From: Brevundimonas bullata
GTDB lineage: Bacteria; Pseudomonadota; Alphaproteobacteria; Caulobacterales; Caulobacteraceae
Assembly: GCF_014207965.1 (NCBI RefSeq)
Contig: NZ_JACHLM010000002.1
Coordinates: 248,001-312,000, forward strand
Direction of reading: 5' to 3'
DNA: 64,000 nt
In this document: in pieces, positions 7,806-16,066 of the stretch
How positions within the stretch are numbered: position 1 is the stretch's first letter
Layout of the letters: every line of letters starts with the position of its first letter
Translations under genes and position numbers: made by a program
Notes under the pieces: model-generated
Database searches by the model: none
The model's input: the letters and a program-made list of their open reading frames with translations, nothing else
Told to the model about the DNA's origin: nothing

Positions 7806-8885
7806 ATGCCAGCCCCTTCGTCGCGCAAGATCATCCACGTCGATATGGACGCCTTCTTCGCCTCGGTGGAGCAGAGGGATGATGCCCGGCTGCGGGGGCG
7901 ACCGGTCGCGGTCGGCCACGCGGCCTCACGCGGCGTGGTCGCGGCGGCCAGCTATGAGGCGCGTCGCTTCGGAGTGCGCTCGGCCATGCCGTCCAGCACG
8001 GCCCTCAGGAAGTGTCCGGAGCTCATTTTCACCCCGCCGCGCTTTGAGGTCTATCGCGCGGTGTCTGCTCAGATCCACGCCATCTTCGCCGACTATACGA
8101 ACCTGATTGAGCCGCTCTCCCTCGACGAGGCTTATCTTGACGTGACCGCCAACATCCGAGGGCTGCCGACGGCCTCGGCCACAGCCGAAGAGATAAGGGC
8201 GCGCATTCTACAGGAGACTGACCTGACCGCTTCGGCCGGCGTCTCCTACAACAAGTTCCTGGCCAAGCTGGCTTCCGATCAACGCAAGCCTGACGGCCAG
8301 TATGTGGTGCCGCCGGGAAGGGGAGAGGCCTTTGTCGAGGCGCTGCCGGTCAAGCGCTTCCACGGCGTGGGACCCGTGACGGCGGAGAAGATGAGCCGAT
8401 TGGGGATCCAGACGGGCGCAGATCTGCGCCGCCAATCTCTGCCCTTCCTCCAGCACCATTTCGGCAAGTCGGGCGCCTGGTATTACGGCGTGGCGCGCGG
8501 GGAGGACCATAGGCCGGTCAATCCCGATCGTGAGCGCAAGTCGAGCGGTTCGGAAACCACCTTCGCCAGCGATCTGGTCGAACCCGCGGCGATTGAGGCG
8601 GGGGTGGACCAAATGGCGGACGAGGTCTGGGCCTGGTGCGAGAAGGCCGGGGCGCTGGGTCGGACAGTGACGGTGAAGGTCAAGTGGGCCGACTTCCGCC
8701 AGTCCACCCGAAGCCGTTCCTTCGACGCTCCCGTCGCCTCAAGGGCGAGGTTGAGGGAGATCTCCCGCCTTCTGGTGCGGTCGCTCTATCCCCCGAGCAA
8801 GGGCGTGCGTCTGGTCGGGGTCACCCTGTCCAACCTGGAGCAGGGGTCGTCCAGGGCGGGGCCTGACGAACTGGCGCTGTCATGA
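7806..8885 (+). CDS. dinB: DNA polymerase IV (Y-family translesion polymerase)
   Basis: Error-prone polymerase that copies past damaged template bases. 359 residues. The N-terminus KIIHVDMDAFFASVEQ carries the first catalytic aspartates, and SLDEAYLDV carries the second acidic pair. GVSYNKFLAKLASD is the Y-family motif that follows the palm. A little-finger domain occupies about 240-350. No clear beta-clamp QL..LF tail is obvious at the end (..SSRAGPDELALS). The start is the ATG next to the LexA box; the frame open further upstream is non-coding. alkB overlaps its stop by four bases (ATGA), so the two repair genes are co-translated and SOS-controlled. Confidence 0.95.
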   Translation: MPAPSSRKIIHVDMDAFFASVEQRDDARLRGRPVAVGHAASRGVVAAASYEARRFGVRSAMPSSTALRKCPELIFTPPRFEVYRAVSAQIHAIFADYTNLIEPLSLDEAYLDVTANIRGLPTASATAEEIRARILQETDLTASAGVSYNKFLAKLASDQRKPDGQYVVPPGRGEAFVEALPVKRFHGVGPVTAEKMSRLGIQTGADLRRQSLPFLQHHFGKSGAWYYGVARGEDHRPVNPDRERKSSGSETTFASDLVEPAAIEAGVDQMADEVWAWCEKAGALGRTVTVKVKWADFRQSTRSRSFDAPVASRARLREISRLLVRSLYPPSKGVRLVGVTLSNLEQGSSRAGPDELALS

Positions 8886-9457
8886 GCCTTGTCCAGGGTG
8901 ATCTTTTCGGCGCGGCGCCCGGTCCTGTCCTTCCTTCAGGCTTCGACTATTGGCCGAATCTTCTGTCCGCTTCGGAACAGGATGAGGTGGTGGCGTCGCT
9001 CCAGCGCCTTGAGGTCAGGCCCTATGAACATCTGGGCTATCAAGGCTTTCGACGTATCGCCGCCTTCGGACGCCGATATGATGTGGCGCGACAAGGGTTG
9101 GAGGCGGCAGACCCCTGGCCAGACTTCTTGCAGCGCCTGCTCTCGCGGTTGACGGAGCGGCTTGGCCTGGAGGCCGAAGCCTTTGAGCAGGCGCTTGTCA
9201 ACGAGTATGCGCCGGGCGCGGGGATTGGCTGGCATAGGGACCGGCCCGTCTATGGCGAGATCCTCGGGGTCTCCTTCCTGGCGCCCTGCGTCATGCGTTT
9301 GCGCCACAAGGAAGGGGGCGGGTGGCGTCGCGCCGGCGCGCCATTGGAGCCGGGCTCCGCCTATCGGCTGTCCGGCGCCGCCCGACGGGACTGGGAGCAT
9401 TCGATCCCGCCGATGGCGGCACTGCGCTATTCGATCACCTTCCGAACCCTGGCCTGA
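8882..9457 (+). CDS. alkB: AlkB-family alpha-ketoglutarate-dependent dioxygenase
   Basis: Fe(II)/2-oxoglutarate dioxygenase expected to remove alkyl groups from damaged nucleic acid bases. 191 residues. Iron ligands His118 and Asp120 are in GIGWHRDRP and His173 is in WEHSIPP. The 2-oxoglutarate arginines Arg182 and Arg188 are in RYSITFR. The shape is closer to the short AlkB-like (ALKBH2/8-like) bacterial group than to E. coli AlkB. It is second gene of the dinB operon with a 4-base overlap. Confidence 0.9.
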   Translation: MSLVQGDLFGAAPGPVLPSGFDYWPNLLSASEQDEVVASLQRLEVRPYEHLGYQGFRRIAAFGRRYDVARQGLEAADPWPDFLQRLLSRLTERLGLEAEAFEQALVNEYAPGAGIGWHRDRPVYGEILGVSFLAPCVMRLRHKEGGGWRRAGAPLEPGSAYRLSGAARRDWEHSIPPMAALRYSITFRTLA

Positions 9458-9467
9458 GGCGCGAGAG

Positions 9468-10664
9468 TCAGCCTGACAGGATTTCGGAGGCCTCTGGAAA
9501 ACGTTGGACCAGTCGCGACGCCCAGTCGCCGGACATGGCGCGGGTCTGTCGGGCTTCACGGGGGCGCGACAGGACGAGGGCGGCGGCCTCGCGGTGGGCT
9601 GGCCAGTCCATCAACAGGCGCATGGCCGCCTCGAAGTCCGGGTGTTTGGCGGCGTATGCGAACGCCCGGTCCAGAGCCTCGACGTCATCGAAATCGGGCA
9701 GGCGGGAAAGGAAGTCGCGCAGAACGGACGCCGACAGGTCGCGCTCGAACAGGCTCCAACGCAGGTCCTGGGCCTCCTGTCGGCTGCCCTCAGCGTCCAG
9801 AAGGTCGATGGAGGCGGCTTCCCAGGCCGTGGTCAGGCGCGGGGCGCCGTCCTTCGGCTTCCCGCCCAAGGTCCAGCGGCGATTGAGCGGGGAGGGGCTG
9901 AGCGCGGCTTCAAGGGCGGCGCGGGCCTCCGCTGTGCGGCCCGCGCCAAGGAGGCGACGGGCGATGTCGGCGGCGATGTCGGGGGAGGCGGCCTGCTCAG
10001 GGGTGACAAGCGAAAGCCAGAGGTCGAGATCCTGGGCCCTGTCTGCAAGGCGGCGCACAAGGTTGCGACCCGCAGGGCTCTTTGTGGCAGAGACCTCCAG
10101 ATGATCGATCATCCGCCGCGCCGTATCAGGGGCCAGGGCTTCGCCTGCGGCAGCGATCCAGCGGCTGTAATCCTGGGGGTGTCGAGCAAGCGCGTCAGCA
10201 AGATCCCGAAACGAGCCGTCGTTGGTCGCCTCAGCCAGAGTGAAGAGATCAGGCGCAGCCGCCTCGAAGGCGGCTGCGAGTTCGCCCTTGGTGTCCTTTA
10301 CGCGTGCGACCAGGCCCGGGTAGAGATCAAACCAGCGGACAAGGACGGCCAAGGCCTCGCCGGGCGCCTCGCGCGCCAAGCGCTCGACGATCATCAGGCG
10401 GTGGACGTTCAGATCGTCGATCAACTCGCCGCGTTTGCGCCATGACACACGGGTGCGGGCGGCGGCGAGCGCACTGAGGCGTTTGTCGATCTCCAGGGCC
10501 AGCGCATCAGCGCCGACTTCAGCCGCCAGTTCAAGGCGCAGGCGGCGCTTGAGATTGGCGTTTCCGGCGCCCGCCTCGATAAGAAGGTCAGCGAGACGAG
10601 GCGCGCCGAGATGGACAAGGCTCGCGGCGGAAAGCCGCGTCGAAATCCTGGATTGTCGCGCCAT
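9468..10664 (-). CDS. DUF6880-like helical repeat protein
   Basis: 398 residues from MARQSRISTRLSAASLVHLG, with AAGGGA upstream. The protein is almost wholly alpha-helical and rich in Ala, Leu, Arg and Asp, with repeated helix pairs resembling TPR/HEAT units (for example RLLGAGRTAEARAALEAAL and DDVEALDRAFAYAAKHPDF). This matches the cytoplasmic DUF6880 proteins of Caulobacterales; the assignment is from recall of the pattern. It is convergent with alkB, 10 bp apart. Function unknown. Confidence 0.7.
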   Translation of the reverse strand: MARQSRISTRLSAASLVHLGAPRLADLLIEAGAGNANLKRRLRLELAAEVGADALALEIDKRLSALAAARTRVSWRKRGELIDDLNVHRLMIVERLAREAPGEALAVLVRWFDLYPGLVARVKDTKGELAAAFEAAAPDLFTLAEATNDGSFRDLADALARHPQDYSRWIAAAGEALAPDTARRMIDHLEVSATKSPAGRNLVRRLADRAQDLDLWLSLVTPEQAASPDIAADIARRLLGAGRTAEARAALEAALSPSPLNRRWTLGGKPKDGAPRLTTAWEAASIDLLDAEGSRQEAQDLRWSLFERDLSASVLRDFLSRLPDFDDVEALDRAFAYAAKHPDFEAAMRLLMDWPAHREAAALVLSRPREARQTRAMSGDWASRLVQRFPEASEILSG

Positions 10665-10870
10665 GAAATCCCTTGTTCGGACGGGCGGTCTTTGTCGGGC
10701 CTCATAGCACGGCCGGGAACCGAGGACCGCCGCCTTCTCGTCCCGAACCTCTTTGACCGGGGCGTCCCGACCTGTTCCGCAAGACCGGAATCCGACCTTG
10801 GGGGCCTGAGTCATCAGGTTCGGGAACCGTAGCCGTCGGCTTTCGCTCTCTCTCTGGCCACGGAGGAAGC

Positions 10871-11086
10871 ATGAACCAGACCCATGTCATCGAGCGCGCC
10901 TTTCAGATCGCCGACGAGAACCGCGCCTGCCTGAAGATCAGTGACCTCCATGAAGCCCTGGCGCGTGAGGGCTACACGATCACCGATCTCATGCATCTGC
11001 AGGGTTGGAGCATCCGGGAGCAGTTGCGGACTCGAATGAGGACGCGTGGGGCGACGAGCGCGCGGCTGCAAACCGCGACCGCCTGA
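10871..11086 (+). CDS. Hypothetical 71-residue protein
   Basis: A strong Shine-Dalgarno (GGAGGAAGC) stands directly before the ATG. The product MNQTHVIERAFQIADENRAC.. has two predicted helices, a middle part (KISDLHEALAREGYTITDLMHLQ) like a small winged or MarR-type helix pair, and an Arg/Thr-rich tail. No family recognised. Confidence 0.55.
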   Translation: MNQTHVIERAFQIADENRACLKISDLHEALAREGYTITDLMHLQGWSIREQLRTRMRTRGATSARLQTATA

Positions 11087-11175
11087 CGTCGTACCGACAG
11101 GGCGACAGACGTCTCCCGACCGTGCAAAAGGCCACCGCCGACGGCCGTCGGCGCCAGGTCCATGAAGAGAGTTCC

Positions 11176-11388
11176 ATGCCAAAGGTCGATGACACGGTCC
11201 ATATCCGCTTTTCCATGCGCGGCGTGCCCGGACCGTTCTGGCAGACCAATGCGGTCATTGCTTCGGTGAGCGGAACCTCCCTTTTGCTGGACGGCTTTGA
11301 TCGCCCCGCCCCCGCTGAGGTTTCCGAGCTCAAGTCCGCCGGGCCCGGGCGGTGGACGCTCGACTGGGAAGTCCGCCGCCGGCCCTGA
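11176..11388 (+). CDS. Hypothetical 70-residue protein
   Basis: Starts MPKVDDTVHIRFSMRGVPGP with GAAGAGAG upstream. The alternation of hydrophobic residues suggests a small beta-barrel. It follows the previous small gene by about 90 bp on the same strand. No family recognised, coding status moderate. Confidence 0.5.
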   Translation: MPKVDDTVHIRFSMRGVPGPFWQTNAVIASVSGTSLLLDGFDRPAPAEVSELKSAGPGRWTLDWEVRRRP

Positions 11389-11411
11389 GGTCACCCTCCA
11401 GCATCAATCTT

Positions 11412-12200
11412 CTATGACGAGGCTGCGCGTGCGGTCCTGAACGAAGGCGACCACTCAGGCGCGATGTCTGTGCTCGGAGCCGCCGGCTGGATGTGTGCGG
11501 ACACCGGCATGACCGCCTCGCCGCAACGGCAGGAGGCCTGACGCAGGCCGGCGAGGTCTAGCACCTGGACCTTTCCTCGCCCGAAGCGCACCAGATCCTG
11601 AGCTTGAAGACGCGCAGCTGCCGCGTTGACGCTTGTTCTCTGCACGCCGAGCATCCCCCCGAAATCCGCCTGGGTGAGAAAGAGCGGCGCGCCGTTTCCG
11701 CCACAGTGGAGACGAACAAGCCATTTAGCGAGCCTTTCAGGCACCAGATGGGAGGCGTTGCACGCTGCCTCTGTGGCGAGGGCGTCAAGCCGCGTCATTG
11801 CGTGAAGCGCCACGAGACGGGTCAGCCATACCCATCCCATGGCCTCGATGAGGGGAGCGGCGGCGGCGCGGTAGACGACGGTGTCAATCAGGGCTCTGGC
11901 CTGCGGGCGTCGGGCGCCTGGCTCCAGAGCCTGATCCCAGCCGTGGACAGATCCTGCCGTCACGGCCGTCACGCAAATACGCCCGCCGTCGGGAAACAGG
12001 CCCGCCACGCCCGAGAGAATGAAATAGAGCCCGTCATCGTTCGGGAGGACATCGCCTGCCGAGAGCGCCACCCGACGACCGCTCGCCTCTATCCGGGCCT
12101 GGGCGTCGAGGGGCAGGGCCTGGAATACGGGGTGATCCCGGATTTCGAGAGGAACGCGAAAACTGGAGGCAAGGGCTGTGAGGCCAGTCGTCGTCTGCAT
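11412..12200 (-). CDS. Crp/Fnr-family transcription regulator (1 of 3)
   Basis: 262 residues from MQTTTGLTALASSFRVPLEI, with AGGAGCG upstream. An N-terminal cyclic-nucleotide-like beta-roll (about 25-130) is followed by a helix-turn-helix (about 180-225, LTQADFGGMLGVQRTSVNAA). There is no N-terminal cysteine cluster of the FNR type; the only clustered cysteines are in the C-terminal ASCRCGE. The ligand is therefore unknown. It diverges from the neighbouring Crp/Fnr gene across about 155 bp, which probably carries both promoters. Confidence 0.85.
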   Translation of the reverse strand: MQTTTGLTALASSFRVPLEIRDHPVFQALPLDAQARIEASGRRVALSAGDVLPNDDGLYFILSGVAGLFPDGGRICVTAVTAGSVHGWDQALEPGARRPQARALIDTVVYRAAAAPLIEAMGWVWLTRLVALHAMTRLDALATEAACNASHLVPERLAKWLVRLHCGGNGAPLFLTQADFGGMLGVQRTSVNAAAARLQAQDLVRFGRGKVQVLDLAGLRQASCRCGEAVMPVSAHIQPAAPSTDIAPEWSPSFRTARAASS

Positions 12201-12354
12201 GTCGCGCTCCTGGGAGGGCGAATGTGGCGCCTCGTGGCGCGGTCGCCACTTACATGGGTTAGGCGTTCGGCGGCGGTCGGCGACGGAACCGTGCGAAGGC
12301 TGGACAGTTTCGCAAGCGTTGCCGCTGTTAGCGGCGCGTCGCCTGGAGGTTGCC

Positions 12355-13074
12355 CTGATCAGCCCGTTGATCGAAAAGCTGTCGCGTCGAGACTTCATCT
12401 CTGAGGAGGAGAAGGCCGTTCTGGCGGATGTGGTCGCGCCGCCGGTCACCCTGAAGGCCGGTCAGAACATCGTCGAACAATATGATCGTCCGTCCCGCAG
12501 CACGCTTTTGCTGGACGGTTTCGCGGCTCGATACGTCGTGCTGATGAACGGCGCGCGCCAGATTACGGAACTCAACGTCCCCGGCGACTTCGTCGATCTG
12601 CACAGCCTTTTGATGAGCCCTATGGATCACGGGGTGGTCTGCCTGACGGACTGCAAGGTCGGTTATTGTCCCCACGAGGCGCTCCGTTTCATTTCCCAGA
12701 CTCAGCCCCACCTGACGCGGCTTCTGTGGCTTGAAACTCTGATAGACGCCGCGGTGCATCGGCAATGGCTGGCGGGTCTGGGGCGGCGCACCGCCTTCGG
12801 TCGCTTCGCCCACTTCCTTTGCGAGGTCTATCTCCGTCTTGCTTCGGTGGAGAGAGCGGAGGGCCATCGGATGGAACTGCCCCTGAGCCAGGCGATCCTC
12901 GCCGATGTGCTTGGGCTCTCGGCGGTCCACGTCAACAGGTCCGTGGCCCAGTTGCGCGCCGATGGGCTTGTCGAATGGAGCGGACGTATGATCAGAATTC
13001 TGGACTGGGATCGGCTGGTGCGGGTGGCGGAGTTCGATCCGACCTATCTGCGCCTGGGGCGCGACCCGGTCTGA
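12355..13074 (+). CDS. Crp/Fnr-family transcription regulator (2 of 3), probable CTG start
   Basis: About 239 residues. Family proteins usually begin just before ..SPLIEKLSRRDFIS, and the only well-placed ribosome site is GGAGG (12345-12349) five bases before a CTG, so a rare CTG start is proposed. A TTG at 12319 is the alternative. The beta-roll domain holds LVLDGFAARYV-like sequence. The helix-turn-helix is at about 180-205 (LSQAILADVLGLSAVHVNRS). No FNR cysteine cluster is seen; cysteines sit in CLTDCKVGYC in the sensor domain. It ends 32 bp from the end of the third, convergent Crp/Fnr gene. Confidence 0.8.
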   Translation: MISPLIEKLSRRDFISEEEKAVLADVVAPPVTLKAGQNIVEQYDRPSRSTLLLDGFAARYVVLMNGARQITELNVPGDFVDLHSLLMSPMDHGVVCLTDCKVGYCPHEALRFISQTQPHLTRLLWLETLIDAAVHRQWLAGLGRRTAFGRFAHFLCEVYLRLASVERAEGHRMELPLSQAILADVLGLSAVHVNRSVAQLRADGLVEWSGRMIRILDWDRLVRVAEFDPTYLRLGRDPV

Positions 13075-13105
13075 GCCCACGCAGTTGCGGATAGTATGCC
13101 CGCGG

Positions 13106-13849
13106 TCAGAGGCTGGGTCCGCAGTCCGCACTCAAATTGGCGGCCTGTGCCAGGCTCGTGAGGTTCTGTAGCACGGCGCGCCCTGCGCGGTAGTCGACGA
13201 GGGCGTTGCGTCGCAGTTGTTGCAACGTCCGATTCATGTGGACGGCGCTCAAACCTAGAATGTCGGCCAACATGTCCTGGGTCAGCGGAAGGTGGAGAAC
13301 TCCGGCGACGACAGGGCCCAGGCGGGCCTGCCTCTCATGAAGTTCCAGCAGAAGATGAGCTGTGCGCTCGTAAGCATTGAGTCGCCCCAGTCTTATGACC
13401 TGACGCGCCATACGCAGACGTTCGGCTGTACGGAAATGCCTCCAGGCCTCCAGCAGGCGCGCGCTCTGCGTCGGCGGTTGGGACATGGCGGTCCAGAAGG
13501 CGGTGGCGTCTATTGTCACAGCATCGGTGAGGGCCCAGACCAGCATGTCGGCATCGACCGCACCCGAAGCGACGATTATCTCGCCGGGTAGATTGAGACC
13601 CACGATCTGGCGACGTCCGTCCTCCAGCATGGCGCCGCGCGCGGCCCAGCCCTTGAAGACCAGTCGCGCTTCATTGCGCTCCGGAGCCAGGGGGACAGGC
13701 GTTCCCGCCGCATGGGTCTGCTGGGCGCCGGTGAAGCAATCACGGATATAGGCGATGTCGTCCGCGCCCAGCGGTCCAAAACTAGACAGCATCCGCTCCA
13801 GCGACTCGGTGTGCCGGGTTTCGAAATGGGTTTCCGACTGATTCTTCAT
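13106..13849 (-). CDS. Crp/Fnr-family transcription regulator (3 of 3)
   Basis: 247 residues. It has an N-terminal sensor domain (ARLVFKGWAARGAMLEDGRRQIVGLNLPGE region) and a C-terminal helix-turn-helix (LTQDMLADILGLSAVHMNRT). That helix-turn-helix is clearly related to the one in the second gene (both have LADxLGLSAVHxNR), so these two are likely paralogues. No FNR cysteine cluster. The target genes are unknown; the adjacent small stress genes are candidates. Confidence 0.85.
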   Translation of the reverse strand: MKNQSETHFETRHTESLERMLSSFGPLGADDIAYIRDCFTGAQQTHAAGTPVPLAPERNEARLVFKGWAARGAMLEDGRRQIVGLNLPGEIIVASGAVDADMLVWALTDAVTIDATAFWTAMSQPPTQSARLLEAWRHFRTAERLRMARQVIRLGRLNAYERTAHLLLELHERQARLGPVVAGVLHLPLTQDMLADILGLSAVHMNRTLQQLRRNALVDYRAGRAVLQNLTSLAQAANLSADCGPSL

Positions 13850-14009
13850 GGCCTTAGACCAACAGCATGGCTTCGGCGCTTTTGTTCTTCACATAGGTTG
13901 GTTTCGGGACAGTTGGCGCGCGGTTCTGGGGCGCGGAAGCGCAGGGCGGCGCCAACCGATCCCGGGCGCGCGCGTCTAATTATGCCGACTTCGAAACGAC
14001 GCCGCGGGT

Positions 14010-14073
14010 CAGCCCGGCCGCCCAGCCCCGCTCCCCGCACAACAGGAAGAGAGCTCTGTCGGCGGCCGGGCTG
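14010..14073. terminator. 13-bp inverted repeat downstream of the DUF1328 gene
   Basis: CAGCCCGGCCGCC (14010-14022) and GGCGGCCGGGCTG (14061-14073) pair exactly around a 38-nt loop, five bases past the DUF1328 stop. No T-run follows, so it may stabilise the 3' end rather than terminate. Confidence 0.45.
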
Positions 14074-14077
14074 TCCT

Positions 14078-14251
14078 TCAGGTGATCTTCTTGGCCGCCG
14101 TGAAGCCCAGAACCAGGAAGATCGCAAAAACGATCAGGGCGAGAATCGCGAGGATTTTGGCGATCCCCGCCGCCGCGCCCGCGATCCCGCCGAATCCGAG
14201 AAGGCCGGCGACGATGGCGATGACGGCGAAGATAAGGGCCCATTTCAGCAT
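14078..14251 (-). CDS. DUF1328 small membrane protein
   Basis: A 57-residue hydrophobic protein starting [20 protein letters not shown]. It has two membrane helices separated by a [12 protein letters not shown] glycine-rich turn and ends in TAAKKIT, the layout of the DUF1328/YtjA family of inner-membrane proteins. Such genes are often stress-induced, and an exact EcfG-type promoter stands 34 bp upstream (14285-14310). Function unknown. Confidence 0.9.
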   Translation of the reverse strand: MLKWALIFAVIAIVAGLLGFGGIAGAAAGIAKILAILALIVFAIFLVLGFTAAKKIT

Positions 14252-14284
14252 GTGAATTTTCCTCTCATTGCCGGAAGCCAGCCC

Positions 14285-14310
14285 AACGTCGCCCGTTCGA
14301 CAGGGGTTCC
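14285..14310 (-). promoter_or_regulatory. EcfG-type general stress promoter (exact consensus)
   Basis: On the minus strand GGAAC, 17 bases, CGTT, directly upstream of the DUF1328 gene. Expected transcription start about 14277. Confidence 0.75.
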
Positions 14311-14844
14311 AAGGCTTCGCTGGTCATCCGCTGCCCCGGGCGTTGAGCCCTGCATCTCCGAAGCCGCTTGTGTGAAACGGCTGCGAACGATCAGGTCTGG
14401 GTCGGATTCCCGACCTTGATGCTGGGCCGTGGAACCCGCTCCAAGGCCGTCGGGTTGGTTGGATGCAGTCTCCCGGGGGGGAGACATGCTTGACGGCCCG
14501 GTTTGTCGCGACCCGCACCGCGACGGATCGGGTCGCTTCAATTCCGCGCTTCAGCAGACTAACTCCGCTCCAAGGCTTGCCGTAGACTATAGACTTAGTC
14601 CGAAGACGAATCTTTGAACTAGCCAGAGTCTAAGCAGATTGGGCTGCGTCCTATCGACATTGGCCATTCTATCATGCGTCCTGATGATATTGCGGGTATT
14701 GTGTCGGATAGACGTCACATCTCGCTCTAAGTCTTGGGTGTCGGCGCTGACGGGTCGGTCATCGCTATTAAAAAACTAGAAGTTGGGAACCCTCTTCGAC
14801 GCGGAAGGCTTGTTTTCCTGCCATCACCAAAAGGGACAAGCGGA
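14311..14844. other. Long gap with several stem-loops, no convincing gene
   Basis: No coding frame in this stretch looks real. It holds two clear hairpins: GTCTCCC/GGGAGAC at 14468-14485 and GCGACCCG/CGGGTCGC at 14508-14536. A GGAAC-N17-GGTT sequence lies at 14431-14456 on the plus strand just before them. The part from about 14560 to 14733 is noticeably more AT-rich. A small RNA is possible but unproven. Confidence 0.4.
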
Positions 14845-15192
14845 ATGACGAGAGCGATCATCGCCTTGGGTGCGACAGTATTTTTGTTGGCTGCCTGTGG
14901 AGACAACAAGGCGGACGAGGGCCGTGTGGAAGGGCCTGTCGTTTCGGAATCCGAAGCGCCTCGCAATCCTGCTGTCGACACTGCGCCGGGCGGGGATGCC
15001 GCCCTGACGCCAGGCGCGAACTCCTTCACCGAGGCTCAGGCGCGCTCGGCGATCGAGAAGCAGGGCTACGCCGTCGTGGGTCCGTTGAGCCAGGACGCCC
15101 AGGGCATCTGGAGCGCTACAGCCACCCGGAACGGCGCTGAAAGCAAGGTGTCGGTCGACTACAAGGGCGCAGTCAGCGCCTCGGCCAAGTAA
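14845..15192 (+). CDS. Small lipoprotein with PepSY-like domain
   Basis: 115 residues. The N-terminus MTRAIIALGATVFLLAACGD is a lipoprotein signal with the lipobox LAAC, so the mature protein is lipid-anchored at Cys18 in the envelope. After an acidic linker, residues about 60-115 (SFTEAQARSAIEKQGYAVV..) resemble a PepSY-like fold. A GGAAC motif at 14786 has no clean matching -10 element. The next gene follows by 26 bp, probably one transcript. Confidence 0.75.
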   Translation: MTRAIIALGATVFLLAACGDNKADEGRVEGPVVSESEAPRNPAVDTAPGGDAALTPGANSFTEAQARSAIEKQGYAVVGPLSQDAQGIWSATATRNGAESKVSVDYKGAVSASAK

Positions 15193-15218
15193 GAAACAGA
15201 ATAAAAAAGGTGCTTCGA

Positions 15219-15863
15219 ATGACCGTAGTTACGCGACTTTTTGACAATCACAGCGACGCCCTTGACGCCGTCTCCGCCCTTGAGCGGGCTGGCGTCGAGG
15301 CTGATCGGATCAGCCTTATCTCCAATAATTCCGATAACTGGCATGACGGACATGCCCATTCCGGGGATGGGCGCCAGCTTGGCGACATGAACGGCGACGG
15401 AGAGAATGAAGTCGCCGAAGGCGCCGGGAAGGGTGCAGCGACCGGGGGCGTCCTGGGTGCTGGCGCGGGCGTGCTCGCCGGGCTTGGCATGCTCGCGATA
15501 CCCGGGTTGGGCCCCGTGGTCGCCGCGGGATGGCTCGCCTCGACTGCTGTGGCTGCTGCGGCGGGCGCTGCGGTCGGCGGGGCCGCCGGCGGGCTCTTGG
15601 GCGCGTTGAAAGAGGCTGGTCACGACGAAGCGGACGCTCAGGTCTATGCAGAGGGCGTCCGTCGCGGCGGGACATTGGTTGGCGTCAGGACGGACGAACC
15701 TGATCGCGTTCGGGTGGAGACGATCCTTAACGATCGTCGGGGTTTCGACTCCCTCTCGCGCGGCGCGGCCTATCGCGAGAACGGTTGGTCGGGGTTTGAC
15801 GCCGCAGCAGAGCCTTGGACGCCTGAGCAGATCGCCCAGGAACGGGCGCGCTACAACCGATAG
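15219..15863 (+). CDS. YflT-like general stress protein with glycine-zipper segment
   Basis: 214 residues from MTVVTRLFDNHSDALDAVSA, with AAAGG upstream. Residues 1-35 match the N-terminus of heat-induced stress proteins of the YflT/GSP17M type. A long Gly/Ala segment (about 75-140) forms two glycine-zipper helices that may enter a membrane. A charged C-terminus follows (ENGWSGFDAAAEPWTPEQI). It lies downstream of the lipoprotein in a likely operon. Confidence 0.75.
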   Translation: MTVVTRLFDNHSDALDAVSALERAGVEADRISLISNNSDNWHDGHAHSGDGRQLGDMNGDGENEVAEGAGKGAATGGVLGAGAGVLAGLGMLAIPGLGPVVAAGWLASTAVAAAAGAAVGGAAGGLLGALKEAGHDEADAQVYAEGVRRGGTLVGVRTDEPDRVRVETILNDRRGFDSLSRGAAYRENGWSGFDAAAEPWTPEQIAQERARYNR

Positions 15864-16020
15864 GCCTTCTGACTGTCCGGTCCACTCGATCGAACCTGCT
15901 GAGCGGTGATGCGCTGCTGTAGGATCGAAGCTCGGCCCTCCGTCGCAAGACGGGGGGCCGATGCCTTTAAGGTGCGCTCGGAGGATTCTTCCATCCCTTG
16001 GTGTTTGCAGCGGCTTTTAG

Positions 16021-16045
16021 GGAACAGATCGCGACCCGCCATGTT
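16021..16045 (+). promoter_or_regulatory. Possible EcfG-type promoter (near consensus)
   Basis: GGAAC, 16 bases, TGTT. The -10 differs at its first base from CGTT. The expected start would be only about 15 bases before the ATG at 16067, which is tight for the Shine-Dalgarno. Confidence 0.3.
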
Positions 16046-16066
16046 GAGAAAGGGGAGGGTGTTACA

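Noticed and set aside
12290..12320. GGAAC followed by AGTT at 16 bases upstream of the second Crp/Fnr gene
   Set aside because: Poor match to CGTT; such matches are expected by chance in GC-rich DNA.
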